Shown one piece after another: positions 1-10,581 of a stretch of 64,000 bases of DNA. The translations under genes and the position numbers were made by a program. Position 1 is the stretch's first letter; each line of letters opens with the position of its first letter. The stretch is from Euglena gracilis (lineage: Eukaryota > Euglenida > Euglenophyceae > Euglenales): assembly GCA_039621445.1 (NCBI GenBank), contig CP154955.1, forward strand, positions 30,697,471 through 30,761,470. Direction: 5' to 3'. The notes below the pieces were generated by a model that saw nothing but the letters and a program-made list of their open reading frames with translations, did not search any database and was not told the origin of the DNA.

Positions 1-141
1 CGCCGGGGTGGGAGTGCCCCGTGACCACGGCGACCACGCAGTCCGCCTCTGCCAGGATGGCCAGCGCCGCCTCGTAATCGACCGCAGCACCCCAGAGGGC
101 CCACAGGTTGGTCGGACAAATCAGTGCGGTGCCAGGAAAAC
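1..141 (-). CDS. ADPRM: ADPRM-family diphosphatase, exon 7 (partial)
   Basis: Last exon visible of a metallophosphoesterase gene that continues off the left edge. The translation contains PTNLWALWGAAVDYEAALAI, then CVVAVVTGHSHPGG. These match the family pattern of a Trp-containing core segment followed by the metal-binding GHxH motif. The family hydrolyses ADP-ribose and CDP-alcohols in a Mn2+-dependent way. The 5' boundary at 141 uses the CAG acceptor before GTTTTCC, but its phase does not match the exon 6 donor, so a different acceptor or a tiny missed exon is possible. The product call is solid; the boundary is tentative. Confidence 0.75.
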
Positions 142-670
142 CTGCCAGATCCCGGCGCTGCATTTTGGCTCGGCCGCCCTCGTTCCCCCGGGCTTGGCCG
201 GTGAACAGAATGCTGAGACCCGCTGTGGGGGGCTGGTCCCACACCGCATCAAAGGCGCTCACGTCAGGAAGTAATGGAGCAAGCGGCAATGTGCACAGCA
301 CCAAAAACTCCAGTGCCAAAACGAATGGCACAGCTCTCCTTCCCTGAAGCCAGAATCCCAAGCTCTCCTCCTTTCCTCAAAGACATTGTCATTCAAACTG
401 CTCACTAAACTCCCCCCTTGCGCCGAGGAAGTGGAAGGGAACCCCCCAATCCAAATAAAATGCGAGGAGCACCAAAGATTCCGACGCAGGGCAAAGGAGA
501 TGCGGCAACGGCAGCAGATTTGGAGTAGTTTCTGGTTCCCATTCAGCGCCAACTAAGGCAATATATCATGCGCCTTGATGATGGCTGCCACCTCTTATGT
601 GGCATGATGGGTGGTGCCGAAGCGGCCCAGCGAACGTTAAAAGGACCAAAAACTCACAACCAATTCTTAC
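142..670 (-). other. ADPRM intron 6
   Basis: Follows a consensus donor GTAAGAATT at 670. No coding segment, transposon end or repeat was recognised inside. The splice acceptor is uncertain (see exon 7). Confidence 0.5.
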
Positions 671-830
671 CGCTTGGGCAAGACGTGGGAGAGGACGACG
701 ACGCGCTCTCCCTGGCCCTTCGCCAGCGCTAGCTCCGCCCGGAGCCACGCGAGCTGCGCCGCACCGAGCGCCCCGTTGTACGGCAGCCACCGCCGCTCGT
801 GGCCCGTCAGCCCCTTGGACCAGACGCTAC
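671..830 (-). CDS. ADPRM: ADPRM-family diphosphatase, exon 6
   Basis: Encodes SVWSKGLTGHERRWLPYNGA, then LGAAQLAWLRAELALAKG and ERVVVLSHVLPK. The family equivalents are the FNGG...QLxWL stretch and the metal-binding VVVxSHxP motif. It is bounded by a CCCGCAG acceptor at 831-832 and a strong GTAAGAATT donor. It enters in phase 1 and leaves in phase 2; the entry phase matches the end of exon 5 exactly. Codon use is GC-rich compared with the surrounding introns, which supports a host gene rather than transposon sequence. Confidence 0.88.
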
Positions 831-2130
831 CTGCGGGAGACCCCACAGCCGCGGTTTGGGAGGAAGGGGAACGGATGGGGAGGTGACCCCCTCGCCTCCT
901 CCAAAGTCCTGAAAAAAAAAACTGCATTTGAAACATGCACATTTTGCTGCTGCTTCCCCCTTTTCCAAATTGATCGTTTAACGGCTGATCTAGCACTTTA
1001 TACCAAAAATTTAATGGTTCTATCGTTCGCAGAGAATTTGTCCTTGAGAGGGAACAATCACGTAACAAAAGATGAACTTTATGGGTCTGTGTGTATTTTG
1101 TCAGAATACTACCGATATTTGGCAAGCACTTCGATAGAGAATAACATTCACAATAATCGGTCATGTAAATGTTTCTGTGAAAAATGTCGATGGTGAGCCT
1201 GCAATTCCGATTTGTCGCTGTCTTTTCTTGCTTTCCGTTCCTCCTGGGGGGAAGCCCACCCAGGGGGGGGAGACTCAGGGAGACCCACTTTTGGGGGGTC
1301 AGATTAGGGGTCCAATAAAAATATACATACTGTCATTGTCTTTTAGATGTCATTTAATCAGATTTTTTCCTCATTTGCTCCAGAAGCCCCGCCGAGCCGT
1401 TGCTTCCTTCAAGCCCTTGCAAATGCAGCTGATGAGTTTCTGACCGTTTGACTCAAGTTCACCAGCCCTTTGCACAAGCACTTTGCGTTGTCGAGATAAC
1501 CTGTTCAGTGCCGTTTGACGTGGCATTATGCATTCGACAGGCCTCTTTATTATTTTTGGGGGTGTTGTTATTTCCTATGACAGTGTATAAAAAATTAAGG
1601 AAATACCCCCTCTGCCGACCCCCCCCCCCGCGCGGTGCACACCCACTCACAACCCCCCCCCTCGGGTCACCAGAATGAATTGAAAAAAAATATCTGTGTA
1701 GGTTTCAGAAACAGAGGCCTTTGGGATGTGGGAGGGAGGGAGCCCTGGGGGGGTTCTTGGCGAGGACCTAACTTTTCCCAGAGCTCCCAATTTTTGCAAC
1801 ACAAGTACCTGCATCATACTAGCACTTGCAAATCTGACTGCTGTGAATTCGGCAATAATTCCGGAAGCAACAGCAAAGCCTTATCCAAGCCAATGGCTCG
1901 ATAATGCTCGGACCCCCTGGTTTTCGACCACTTTATCCAAATAGTGCCCCCCCCCCCGAATCGGTTTTCAACCAATGTTCCGAATAATAGACCCCGGGGG
2001 TTTCTATTGGGGGGGGGGGGTAATAAGAAGCAGTCAGTCAGTGAGCCTTGACTTTGGAGTTAAAGTGGTGTCAAAAAAGGAGGCATTCGACAGGTTGACA
2101 TAAAGAGGGAAGATAGATTGTTATGGGGAC
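831..2130 (-). other. ADPRM intron 5, no gene seen
   Basis: 1.3 kb between exon 5 (donor GTCCCC) and exon 6. It contains runs of C at about 1620 and 1948 and of G at about 2012, and patches of A/T-rich DNA. The 1945-2025 stretch, with a C run at one end and a G run followed by TAATAA at the other, may be a decayed member of the TA-flanked G/C-run elements seen elsewhere, but ends cannot be defined. No coding signal was recognised. Confidence 0.5.
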
Positions 2131-2251
2131 CCCCGGTGCCTGGATTGAAGACGTCGTTTGGGTTGTGCCCTGCGAGCAGCTCTGCGGCCTCGCGGTAGCC
2201 TGAGGAGGAGGCATCGCAGCCGATGACGGCCACTTGGTACGGGTCCAGCAT
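2131..2251 (-). CDS. ADPRM: ADPRM-family diphosphatase, exon 5
   Basis: Translation MLDPYQVAVIG, then SSSGYREAAELLAGHNPNDV and FNPGTG. This corresponds to the family stretch LDxYxxSxLG...Y..A...L...NPN. The last base is followed by donor GTCCCC, and the exon ends in phase 1, which joins exon 6 in frame (G plus GT gives Gly). The 5' edge is set here at the ATGC that also ends exon 4, because WRFM followed by LDPYQ gives the expected protein. A CTGCAG acceptor at 2267 is the nearest conventional splice site. Confidence 0.8.
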
Positions 2252-2851
2252 TGGAGAACAGTTGGGCTGCAGCATGACATCGGGTGTCACCCCGTTTCAC
2301 AACCTGTCGCAACGCCAATGCCAGGGGCAGGTTTCGGGCTTTGAGGCGTCCTGGTTGAACGGCCTCCGAGATCCATGCCACGCCGGGCCCTGTCAAACCG
2401 CGCCAGATCATAATATTTTTTATGATCCACTCTTCCAAAAAACAGTCAGTAACATTTTTTGGGGAAAAAGAGGCACTCACCCCCGGGAAGTCAGCCACTC
2501 TGGAGTCCAAGAAAAAATTTAGTGGTTTTGCAGCCCCCTCCCCCAGAGGGGAGGAGTTCCGGGCCAAAACCAGGCGTAGGGGTCGGCTAATGAATGAGTG
2601 ATTGTATGGTCCGGATGAGTGGCATCCCGTTTTCGAAAATGAAGGTGCTGTGCCACCACCCCTCTGGCAGGGTCTCAAATGAGCGGGGAGGAGGGGGGGT
2701 CTGGACCCTCTTCCCCCTGGGGGGTCTGAACCCCTACCCCCCGCTCCGCAAAACCACCGCTCACTTAACGCCGTGCCCTTCGGGAACCGCATGGCAGCTG
2801 GGATTCGAAATTGAAAATGCAGGTTCTCGCAAGACCTTAGCCCAGCTGTTT
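2252..2851. mobile_element. 600-bp inverted-repeat insertion between ADPRM exons 4 and 5
   Basis: The coding sequence would read Trp-Arg-Phe-Met-Leu-Asp-Pro if this stretch were removed. GCAT (ATGC on the gene strand) stands at both junctions (2248-2251 and 2852-2855). The ends carry an 11/12-bp inverted repeat, AACAGTTGGGCT near the left end and AGCCCAGCTGTT near the right, offset by a few bases from the junctions. This looks like a small transposon that either serves as an intron or breaks the gene. No GT-AG pair that keeps frame and retains WRF was found. Confidence 0.55.
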
Positions 2852-2930
2852 GCATAAACCGCCATCCCAGCACGGGGCTGAAGCTGTAGTACTCCCTCCC
2901 CGTGGCCCGGAGGCCCTTGGCGGGCTCGTC
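2852..2930 (-). CDS. ADPRM: ADPRM-family diphosphatase, exon 4
   Basis: Encodes DEPAKGLRATGRE, then YYSFSPVLGWRFM. YYSFSP..GWRF is a hallmark of ADP-ribose/CDP-alcohol diphosphatases, just before the LDxY segment of exon 5. It starts in phase 0 directly after the CAG acceptor that lies in the right-hand target duplication of the hAT-type MITE. The 3' edge is at the ATGC repeat flanking the 600-bp insertion. Confidence 0.82.
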
Positions 2931-2939
2931 CTGCGGGAC

Positions 2940-3414
2940 CAGGGGTTTTCTTAAGGACCCCCCCCCCGGGGGGTCCAGCCTCTGGCTGGCAAAAAGGCTG
3001 CTGGCTGGATTTGAGCTGCTGGCTGGACCCTCCCCCCCCCCCGGGGATAGGGGGGGAGGGGGGGGGGTCCGGGGCTGGAGGGGGCTGGGCTGGGCTGGGT
3101 CGACGGAAAACAAAGTTTTCCAATAATTTTTTGCCATTTTCGACATTTTGATGGATGGAGCTAGATCAAGGCTGGGGGGCTGTGATGGAGGAAGTTGTGA
3201 TGAGGGGGAAAAATGCAGGGACAGGTGTGCTGGGCAGCCCAGTTGGCTGGCCAGCCTGCGGCCGGCTGGCCTGGCTGGACCCAATTATTTCACTCGACCC
3301 CCGAGGGGGGGGGGCTCCCAACCCGAATTTGGGCTGCTGGCTGGATTTGAGCTGCTGGCTGGCTGGACCCCCCCCCCGGGGGATGGGGTACCCTCCGGCT
3401 TAAGAAAACCCCTG
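2940..3414. mobile_element. hAT-type MITE acting as ADPRM intron 3
   Basis: A 475-bp insertion with perfect 16-bp terminal inverted repeats, CAGGGGTTTTCTTAAG at 2940-2955 and its complement at 3399-3414. It is flanked by a perfect 8-bp target duplication, TGCGGGAC (2932-2939 and 3415-3422). The CAGGG end and 8-bp duplication are diagnostic of the hAT superfamily. On the gene strand the duplicated GTCCCGCA begins with GT, and the other copy is followed by G, giving GT...AG intron limits 3422 to 2931. Splicing there joins exons 3 and 4 in phase 0. The inside is G/C-run DNA with CTGGCTGGATTTGAGCTG repeated near both ends. Confidence 0.9.
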
Positions 3415-3422
3415 TGCGGGAC

Positions 3423-3506
3423 GGTGCCGAGTAACGCCGCCAGCTCTGCTCGGCTGAAGTTGTACAGCTCGTGGTTGCCGATGCAGTGGAGCAGGGGCGC
3501 TTCTCC
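3423..3506 (-). CDS. ADPRM: ADPRM-family diphosphatase, exon 3
   Basis: 28 codons: GEAPLLHCIGNHELYNF, then SRAELAALLGT. GNHELYNFSR is the signature metal-binding motif (GNHE) of the calcineurin-like phosphoesterase fold in this family. The acceptor is CCTTCAG at 3507-3508 and the donor is the GT of the MITE target duplication. Both ends are phase 0, matching exons 2 and 4. Confidence 0.92.
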
Positions 3507-4649
3507 CTGAAGGACCAGTGCAGGCGCACTGTGGGCATCAGTTTCATCAGTCTCACAGGATGACCATCTATTGGGAAATGGTTTTTCTTCACTGTCTTTT
3601 GTGACAAAAGGGTCCGTAAAAGGCACCACAGCCTTGGGGTATTGCCACATCTGATGAGGAATGGAAGGGGGTCCCATGCTGTGCCGGGATCCGATCAGGG
3701 GGGGCCTGTGACAACCCATATGAACAATCGGGTCCCAAAAGAACAAAAAAACATCCTGACGCTTCGAGGCATTCCATCAAATATTTCCCAAACACTAGTG
3801 GATCACTTGAGAGGTGTAAAAGTAACCTGTTTTTGGCTAAAACCTTCAAAAGAAGTCTCTCAAAAATTTTTCAACACAAATTTTCTAATAAAATCAAAAA
3901 ATTCAAAAACCAAAAATGAAACAAAATGACTGAAATGACCAAAACAGGGTATATTCGCCCATTTTGGGGGTAAATGACAGGAAAAAAATCGGGAAATTTG
4001 AGCAAAAAAAATCAGCAATTGGGCAAAAATTGAAATCGGAAATGCATTGGCCTCCCTTGTCAGCCTATGGGGGGGGGGGATGCCGTGGGGGGCGGTCACT
4101 CTGATCACTTCGGCCAAATGATTCAAAATTTTTCCACCCCGGGTGGGTCTTTGGTCAGTCCGGACCAACCCCCCCCCCGGCGTGCCCAGAGCCAAAAAGT
4201 TCAGTCACCCCAGGGGTGGGATCGAGCACACTTTAAGCAATGGTAGGGTCCGAAACCCCTTGAAAACTTGAAAATGGCATGGTCGGCACCAGGTGAGCTA
4301 CCACAAAAGTGGACCCAGCCAGAGGGGTGGGGGGATGCTTCCCATGTCAGGTTCGGTTGCACTGAGAAAACTGCAAAAAAGGTGAGAGAACATCGTTAGT
4401 GTGCATATTCAAAGAAGGCGGAAGTGTGCATTGCACATCAGTGTCTGCAGAGTCTGGTTTTTCAATCTGAAGAGTTCACATTTACGGCAAAGAGTCAAAG
4501 AAACCAGCTGCAAAATTCTTTGTGGCCAAAAAACCAATGGAGTTGCCACGTTGTCCAGAGTAAGCATAGGTTTGAGTGGTTGCGATGTAGAAAGGCTTGT
4601 CTTTGGTGGAATGGGGGGAGAAGTGTCCGATGTGATACACTTCACGCAC
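3507..4649 (-). other. ADPRM intron 2
   Basis: Bounded by donor GTGCGTGAA (4649) and acceptor CCTTCAG. It contains A-rich tracts and G/C runs near 4070-4180, but no recognisable gene. No clear element ends were seen. Confidence 0.7.
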
Positions 4650-4790
4650 CGAGCATCGCTTGAACTCAGCCATGAGGGTCGCCAGCGCAGTGTCCCGCTG
4701 GCCCAGCTCGGCACACTTCCCGTCGAGGAGGTCACCGAGTTGGACGATGAATGCCAGATCGTTTCTATGGTTCCAGTCGTCCACTGCACA
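4650..4790 (-). CDS. ADPRM: ADPRM-family diphosphatase, exon 2
   Basis: 47 codons: CAVDDWNHRNDLAFIVQLG, then DLLDGKCAELGQRDTALATL and MAEFKRCS. The AVxxWN...F(V/I)xQLGD(I/L)(I/L)DG pattern, with its metal-binding GD, is the second block of the family. Acceptor CTTGCAG lies at 4791-4792; donor is GTGCGTG. Phase 0 at both ends. Confidence 0.9.
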
Positions 4791-5941
4791 CTGCAAGCAA
4801 TTATTGCCAAGATATTTTGAATGGGGAAAAGATGACGGTGGACTTGTATAAACTAATTATGCGCTCCATGGCAAAACGTCCCATTTTAACGAAATTTTGC
4901 ATAATGCTTAAATTGTTTGTGTTTCAACTCAATCCACAATTACAACCAAAAAAAAGACCCACCATCTCAGCTCAAAACGAGGGGTTCGCCAAAAGGGTAT
5001 TCGGAAAAGCCAAAAATCCACTCGATATTCTCAGATTCAGTTCTGGCTCTGGTTTGGCTGCCCAAAGGGAGGCTGGCAATGTCCATCTGTTTGTAAGAAT
5101 ACAATTCCCCAAATTCAGAGTGTTTTTTGGGGGGCAACAACAGCCATGACACCTCCCAAGCCTCCCCTCATTCTCTTTCTTTGGTCCAGAAAAGGTTTTA
5201 AATTGGGGGTGAGTGTGAGACAAGATGTATCACCGAAACATGGCTTCAAAACAACAGCCCCATGGATGCCGTTTGTCTCACCTGAAAACCTCTTGGGCAA
5301 GTGCACCACGATAATGCCGAGGAACGCCTTCAAATGAGCGACCATCAGGCGTGTCAATGCGGCAATGCTCCACGCATCTACCATCACCAAAGCAATGGCA
5401 TTGCCAATGTCATCAAAAAATCAAACAACGTTAATTGTTTTTCATTAATTAATTTAAAAAAAGCCCGTGTTTGCTTTTCTGTTGCAACCACAATCAAAAC
5501 CAAAATCAAGCATAAAAAAACTAAATTGAACTTGGGAAATTCATGGGCCTTCAGCAGTCCAAATACAATTCATTTAAAAAGAAGAAAATGGGGTCCAAAG
5601 TTGCATTGCAACTTTGGGGGTGATGGTTTGTATGTTAGCAGGAGGGGACCTGTCCCACCCACCAAAAAAACTGGTGCGAAAACAATTGTAACACCTGTCA
5701 TTTGGTGTGGACCCCCCAGGGGGGGCATCCAGCCCCGGACCCACCCACCCACTAATTCCAATACCGAGTCATGAGGTCCAGGACAATCTGAATTGGTCTG
5801 CCCCTACACCCCAGGGCCTGGGCACGAAAGCAACAACTTCCTCCATGCTCTGCGGGTGCAGGTCTCCCAAAATTCCAGGAAATGAAGGGACTCCATTGCG
5901 CATTTGCGCAACGGCTCACGCATTTGAGCAATTTCTTATGT
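4791..5941 (-). other. ADPRM intron 1, 3' part
   Basis: The 3' 1.15 kb of the 6.5-kb first intron. A minus-strand open frame at about 4970-5150 (GELYSYKQMDIASLPLG and following) reads like protein but matches nothing I recognise and is not needed by the ADPRM reading frame. Otherwise this is A-rich and G/C-run sequence. Confidence 0.45.
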
Positions 5942-7115
5942 AAAAATTGTGGGCAAAACCTGCTATACCCTGTTTACGGGTTATAGCCCACAAATTTTCT
6001 GCAACTGTGAATAGAAAGGCCCGGCGCCTGCCCCATGGCTTCAGGCATTTTGGGGGGCTTTTTTGTCAATTTTTGTGAAAAAGCCTATTCTCAAAAAAAT
6101 GCCCCGTTTTTTCATGAATAGCCTATTCCCCACCGACCATGGTGGAGCTGTTGCCGAGTTTGTTTTGCTTTTCTTCCTTTTCTTCCTGTTTGAAGAAGGA
6201 ATTTTAAACTGGACTGCACCCTGGATTTGGTCCGTCCAACCCTGGATCTGGCCAATGACCCCGACACCTTCACTTACCTGACAGCGGACGAAAAACAGGG
6301 CATCGTGAATTGAAAATGTGCCCTGTTTTCCGTGAATGAAAACAAATGTACGAAATCATCGACCGGATGACCCAAACCAAAACATATTGTACCGATAGTC
6401 CCGGAAAATGAGATATGGGCATAAGGCCAAGTAATTGGGGGGGGGGGCACTCATGGGGGGGACCGGGCGCCTTCAGCGCCCGTCCCCCCCCCCCGAAAGT
6501 ACCCCCTAATAACTTGGACTTACGCCGATTTTCAGCTTAGAGCTGCTACAAACACTATGGACCGAATGCTGCCCCAACCCCCAAAAGTTGCTGGATTTTT
6601 TGCCACAATTAAGAAGTTGGGATAAAAGCAAGAACCCTACCGTTCACCACCACTGTCCCTCCCTCCAAATAGCACCGCCTTGTGTCAGCCGCCCCCATGT
6701 GCGCCTGATGTGGTGTGGTTGTTCCGCCATGCTCCCCTTGCCATGATATGAACCATGTGCAGTGTGCAGTGCGTTCATTGTCTTACCATTGGCGGTGCGT
6801 GTGTTTGTGTCATGAGCCCAAACATGGGTCGTGGGTGTGTCTTTCATGCAAGCCCTGTTAGTGCCCCCTTGTGTTCATCCACAGTGTTGTGCTGTCCGTC
6901 GTTGCACTGGTCGTGCACCAACCATGCTCATCACTGCCTCATGTGTTATTCCATCATCTTTTTGCTCAGTGACCTGGTTCAATGTGTCGCAATGTTCCAC
7001 TTTCTATAGTTACGATGTACACAAAAAAATCCTATTCACAAAAATATGCCCTAATTTTGGTGAATAGCCTATTCACGAAAAGGGCATATTTTCGTGAATT
7101 GAAAATATGCCCTTC
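5942..7115 (+). mobile_element. Internally deleted copy of the tyrosine recombinase-PHD element
   Basis: Same part order as the full element at 22386-25120, in opposite orientation. The parts are: a hairpin (5942-5998, arms GTGGGC/GCCCAC); the block GGCCCGGCGCCTGCCC (6012 on); a site with CAGGGCAT and ATGTGCCCTG around CGTGAATTG (spacer 6304-6312); the two gene ends; then a second site with GGGCATATTTT and AAAATATGCCC around the same CGTGAATTG (7093-7101). The middle 1.8 kb of the recombinase gene is missing, so this copy cannot encode it. It sits inside intron 1 of ADPRM. Confidence 0.75.
6541..6890 (+). pseudogene. Fused ends of a recombinase-PHD gene
   Basis: 6556-6640 matches the N-terminal codons of the gene at 24736 (MDRMLPQPPKV and following). 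From about 6650 the sequence matches the PHD-finger end of that gene (22650-22925, opposite strand), including the Cys-rich stretch. The junction lies near 6645-6655. Frames are broken, so this is a relic; it shows that non-autonomous derivatives of the element exist. Confidence 0.75.
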
Positions 7116-10100
7116 TGTGTTCACACCCACAAATTTCAGGGCAAGAGCCCCTGTTCTCTATTATCATTATTATCATTTATTATTATCTATTACTGTTATT
7201 ATTCTATTATCATCGGGCCCTTCTTCTCAATTACAATTCAAAATATAATTTTTCAAAAAAAATTTCAATTTTTCAATTATAAATGTAGTTGATCATTGTG
7301 CATTTGTCTACACAAAGCATACGTTATAATTTGTGCATGTGCGCAATGGGTGCCTTTGTTAGAATGAAAATTAAAGTTTTCCATTGTGCAAATGTGCAAT
7401 GGACATACAATTTTCAAAATCTAAAACCAGCATGCCTGTTTGCGCAGATGCACAATGGTTAACCATTGTGCATCTGCATCATCGAGAGAAGGCTTCCATC
7501 CACCTGTCCCACATTTTGTGCTCTATCCCCTCTTCCGTTCGTACTCCACCACAGCCATTCTCTCCCTGCAGTTTCAAGCAGTTATATTTCTCACCTGCGA
7601 AATAGGAACGCTGATTTAGAATCTAAAAAAATGTTTGTCTATTGCGCAATGCACCAATGGAACAAGAGGTTTTTTTTAGGACCCAGGGGGGTGCGGACCC
7701 GCCCACCCACCCCCTGGGGGCACCCCAGGGGGGGCTCTTTGGGGGTCAATTTTGGGGTCCAAATTTTTTTCCAGCGCTTTGCACCGAAAATGGAATGAAA
7801 CCACCCACCCACCTAGGGTGGTGACATTCGTGAAAAGTGGTCGGAAAGAAAAGTGTAAAAATCGTGAAATTTCGTGAATTTTCAGGGGCCGGAAATTTCA
7901 GTCACCACCCTACACCCACCCAGACCAAACCCAACCCCTTGGGGGGGGGGGGGGCTCGGCCGGGACCCATTCACCCACCCACTTTTTTATATGAAGAATA
8001 AAAAAAATACCCAAAAAATTACTCAAAAATCGCCGTTTTTTGGACGGTTTCAGAATTGTTTTTGGCAAATTGTGCTCAAACTTGACCATGTTTTGCGAAC
8101 ATCCAAAAAAGTTGCCAAAAATGACCCCTTTTGGGTTGTGGGTCCCCCTTGGTCCCCCCCACCCATCGCACCGCCCCATTGGGTCGTGGTCCGGGGGAAC
8201 AGGAATAACTGGGGGGGACATGGTATATGTACGCACGCTGTGGGAGGAGGTGGCTGATTGAGGAGAATGATGTGTCCAGAAAACACATAGGACAAGGACG
8301 TGGGGATGGAGAAGATGGTGGTTCCAGACACACTTAGAGGGGTGGTTTCTTGTTCTGGGCAGGACTTCCCTGCTGCTCTGGTGCTGAGATGCTTCTGGAC
8401 CGCACTCTCCACCCACAGTGATATAAACAAGATGTTCTAAGTTGGTAACTGTCGCTCATATGTGCAATATGCACATTTGAGAAATTCCATTCAGAATTTT
8501 TTAAAATTCATGTTTATTGCAGAATTTGATGAAGTTTCATTTCATTCAGAAATTTTTCCAAGTTGCATGACCTGGGGGGGAGGTGCTATGGCAGTGAGCG
8601 CAGTGAGCGCAGTGAGCTACTCCTGTCGGGAATAGCTCGGGGGGGGGGGGGGACATGGTTTACCTGCTATTTGAAATGCCCATTGTGCACATACGTTACA
8701 TTTATTCAGTGCGTAATGCATAAACATTGTTCATATGTGTGCAATTCGCAATGGAAGCCCCTAAACTGATGGGAATCCCTTTGATGTGTTACGGTATGTC
8801 GGAGAAGGGTGTGTTACGGTGAGGAAATACAAAAATCAAAAGCTTCAAGTGCGAGTTTGGCCGCCTGAGCCCAAATTCCAATCACAGAGCGGTACACTAT
8901 CGGGGGGGGGGGGGACACTACCGGGGGGGGGGGTCAATAAAATTCCTTAGGACTGCCGGCCGGATCCCATGGCAGGGGGTATGGGACACTATCGGGAGGG
9001 GGGGACACTATCAGGGGGCATGGTGATGACCTCCTCTGAGAACTGACTTCGAGCAAGGAGTAACGACCCCCCCTGCCGAGGACTTCGCACGTGTTGCTGC
9101 CAAGCATCGCAAAGGATCCTTGGAATGTCACAAAATACTCCAAATTAAACCCAAAGCAATCATTTCAAGGCCAAAAGGATGCCGAGTAAAACTTCCCCAA
9201 ATAATGCCCTCCAAATAACACCCCCCCAACCTTTTGGCGGCCTAACTCACACTCAGCTTTGAAAGTGACTGAGGCATTACTCCGGGGGGTCGGCACACCT
9301 GATGAGGACTTTCCAGGGGGGGGGGGGTCCTGTGCCATGCCGAGGGCGTGCCGACAATACGGAAAATCGGCTCCCAAAAAGGCCAAAATCTCCCGGCGCT
9401 TCGCACAAAAATGAAACATTTTCCATCTAATATGCCCCAAAAACAGTTATGGACTGCTTAAAAACCAGAAGAATGTCATCAGTTTCATCAAGATATCATG
9501 CCCCCACCGATATACCGATAGTGTCCCATGTGGGTGTGGGACATTGTCGAGGGGGGGGACACTGTCGGGGGGGGGGGGGGCATAGTATTGATGAAAATTT
9601 TTATTTATTTTGTGACAGATCCTTTGACTCCACCAAAATGAACCAAAATGGCCTTAAAGAAGGCAAGGTTGGTGAAATTGGGCCATTTTAGGGGCAACCG
9701 TTGAAAAATCTCCGGAAAATGGGCGACAAATGGGTGTTTTTTGGGCAGCCTTTGGTGACAGCGAAAAGAAAACAGCGAAATCGGCTTGGGTCGGCATGCC
9801 GTGCCAAGGGCGTCGGCCCATGGGGGGGGGGGTTGCCGTGCAGAGGGGTTTTGGGGGGGGGGGGGTGCCGACCCCTCTCCGATGCACAGTTTCCCCAAAA
9901 AGTCCGGCACATCTAACAAGGACCCTCGGCCACTGGGGGGGGGGGGGCTATTTTGACATACCAAAGGCGTCGGACCCCATGGGATGTCTGCCGCGGCGGA
10001 GAGCCGAAAATTCCAAAAGGAAAATTCACTGTTAGGATTCGGCATACCGAGTTCCGTGGGTTAGGGATGGATGGGAAGCCTTGAGGGGGGGTTGGACCCC

Positions 10101-10581
10101 CCCTCCCAACTCAGACCCCCCCTCCTGCCTCGAAACTCACATAGGCCCGAAAAATTTCGGTTATATGGACAGGCAAAGGCCAAAATTGTTCAAAAATCCC
10201 TGATTTTTCTTTGAAAATGAATCCAAAAATGCTCATTATTGAATTCTTTGGACATTTTTTTTGTGTGGAAAACACCAAAACATAAAAAAAAATACAGGCA
10301 ATGTAGCGTTTTTTTGCTCATTTTCCGGCCCAACCCCCAGGGGGGGTATGCCAAACCTCCAAAGGCTCGTGCAGTTCTTCCCCTCTCCTGCACTGATAGC
10401 ACCAATTGCACAAGAGATGTTCAAGCATCCTTCCTCACTTCAGGTTTGTTGCATAGCTTTCCAAAACCTTTGCCCCGTCAGAGAATTTCTCAACCGGGAT
10501 TGTTTGGGTTCGGTGATGGTTTTAACAAGCCATATTTCAACTCCATATCAAACTGAAAAACGGGGTGGAATAGGGCTTCTG
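7116..10581 (-). other. ADPRM intron 1, middle: repeats only
   Basis: No gene was recognised. There is an ATT/ATC-rich microsatellite at about 7140-7230; a perfect 34-bp palindrome at 7444-7477 (arms GCAGATGCACAATGGTT); and related ATTGTGCA/TGCACAAT-type stretches near 7376-7401, 8455-8475 and 8680-8755, which may mark the ends of a 1.4-kb element. Repeats of GACACTATCGGGGG occur at 8896-9020 and 9525-9585. There are many G runs near 9820-9950. Long antisense frames here are produced by G/C runs. Confidence 0.5.

Noticed and set aside
2121-3284. 387-codon minus-strand frame across ADPRM exons 4-5
   Set aside because: It reads through the hAT-type MITE and the 600-bp insertion; only the YYSFSP..GWRF part is coding, and the following exon is in another frame.
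7642-8430. Overlapping 60-170 codon frames on both strands
   Set aside because: Driven by G/C runs inside ADPRM intron 1; no motif, no consistent codon pattern, and several mutually exclusive frames.
9605-10045. 146-codon minus frame, Pro-rich
   Set aside because: Composed of C runs and short repeats; no similarity or domain seen.
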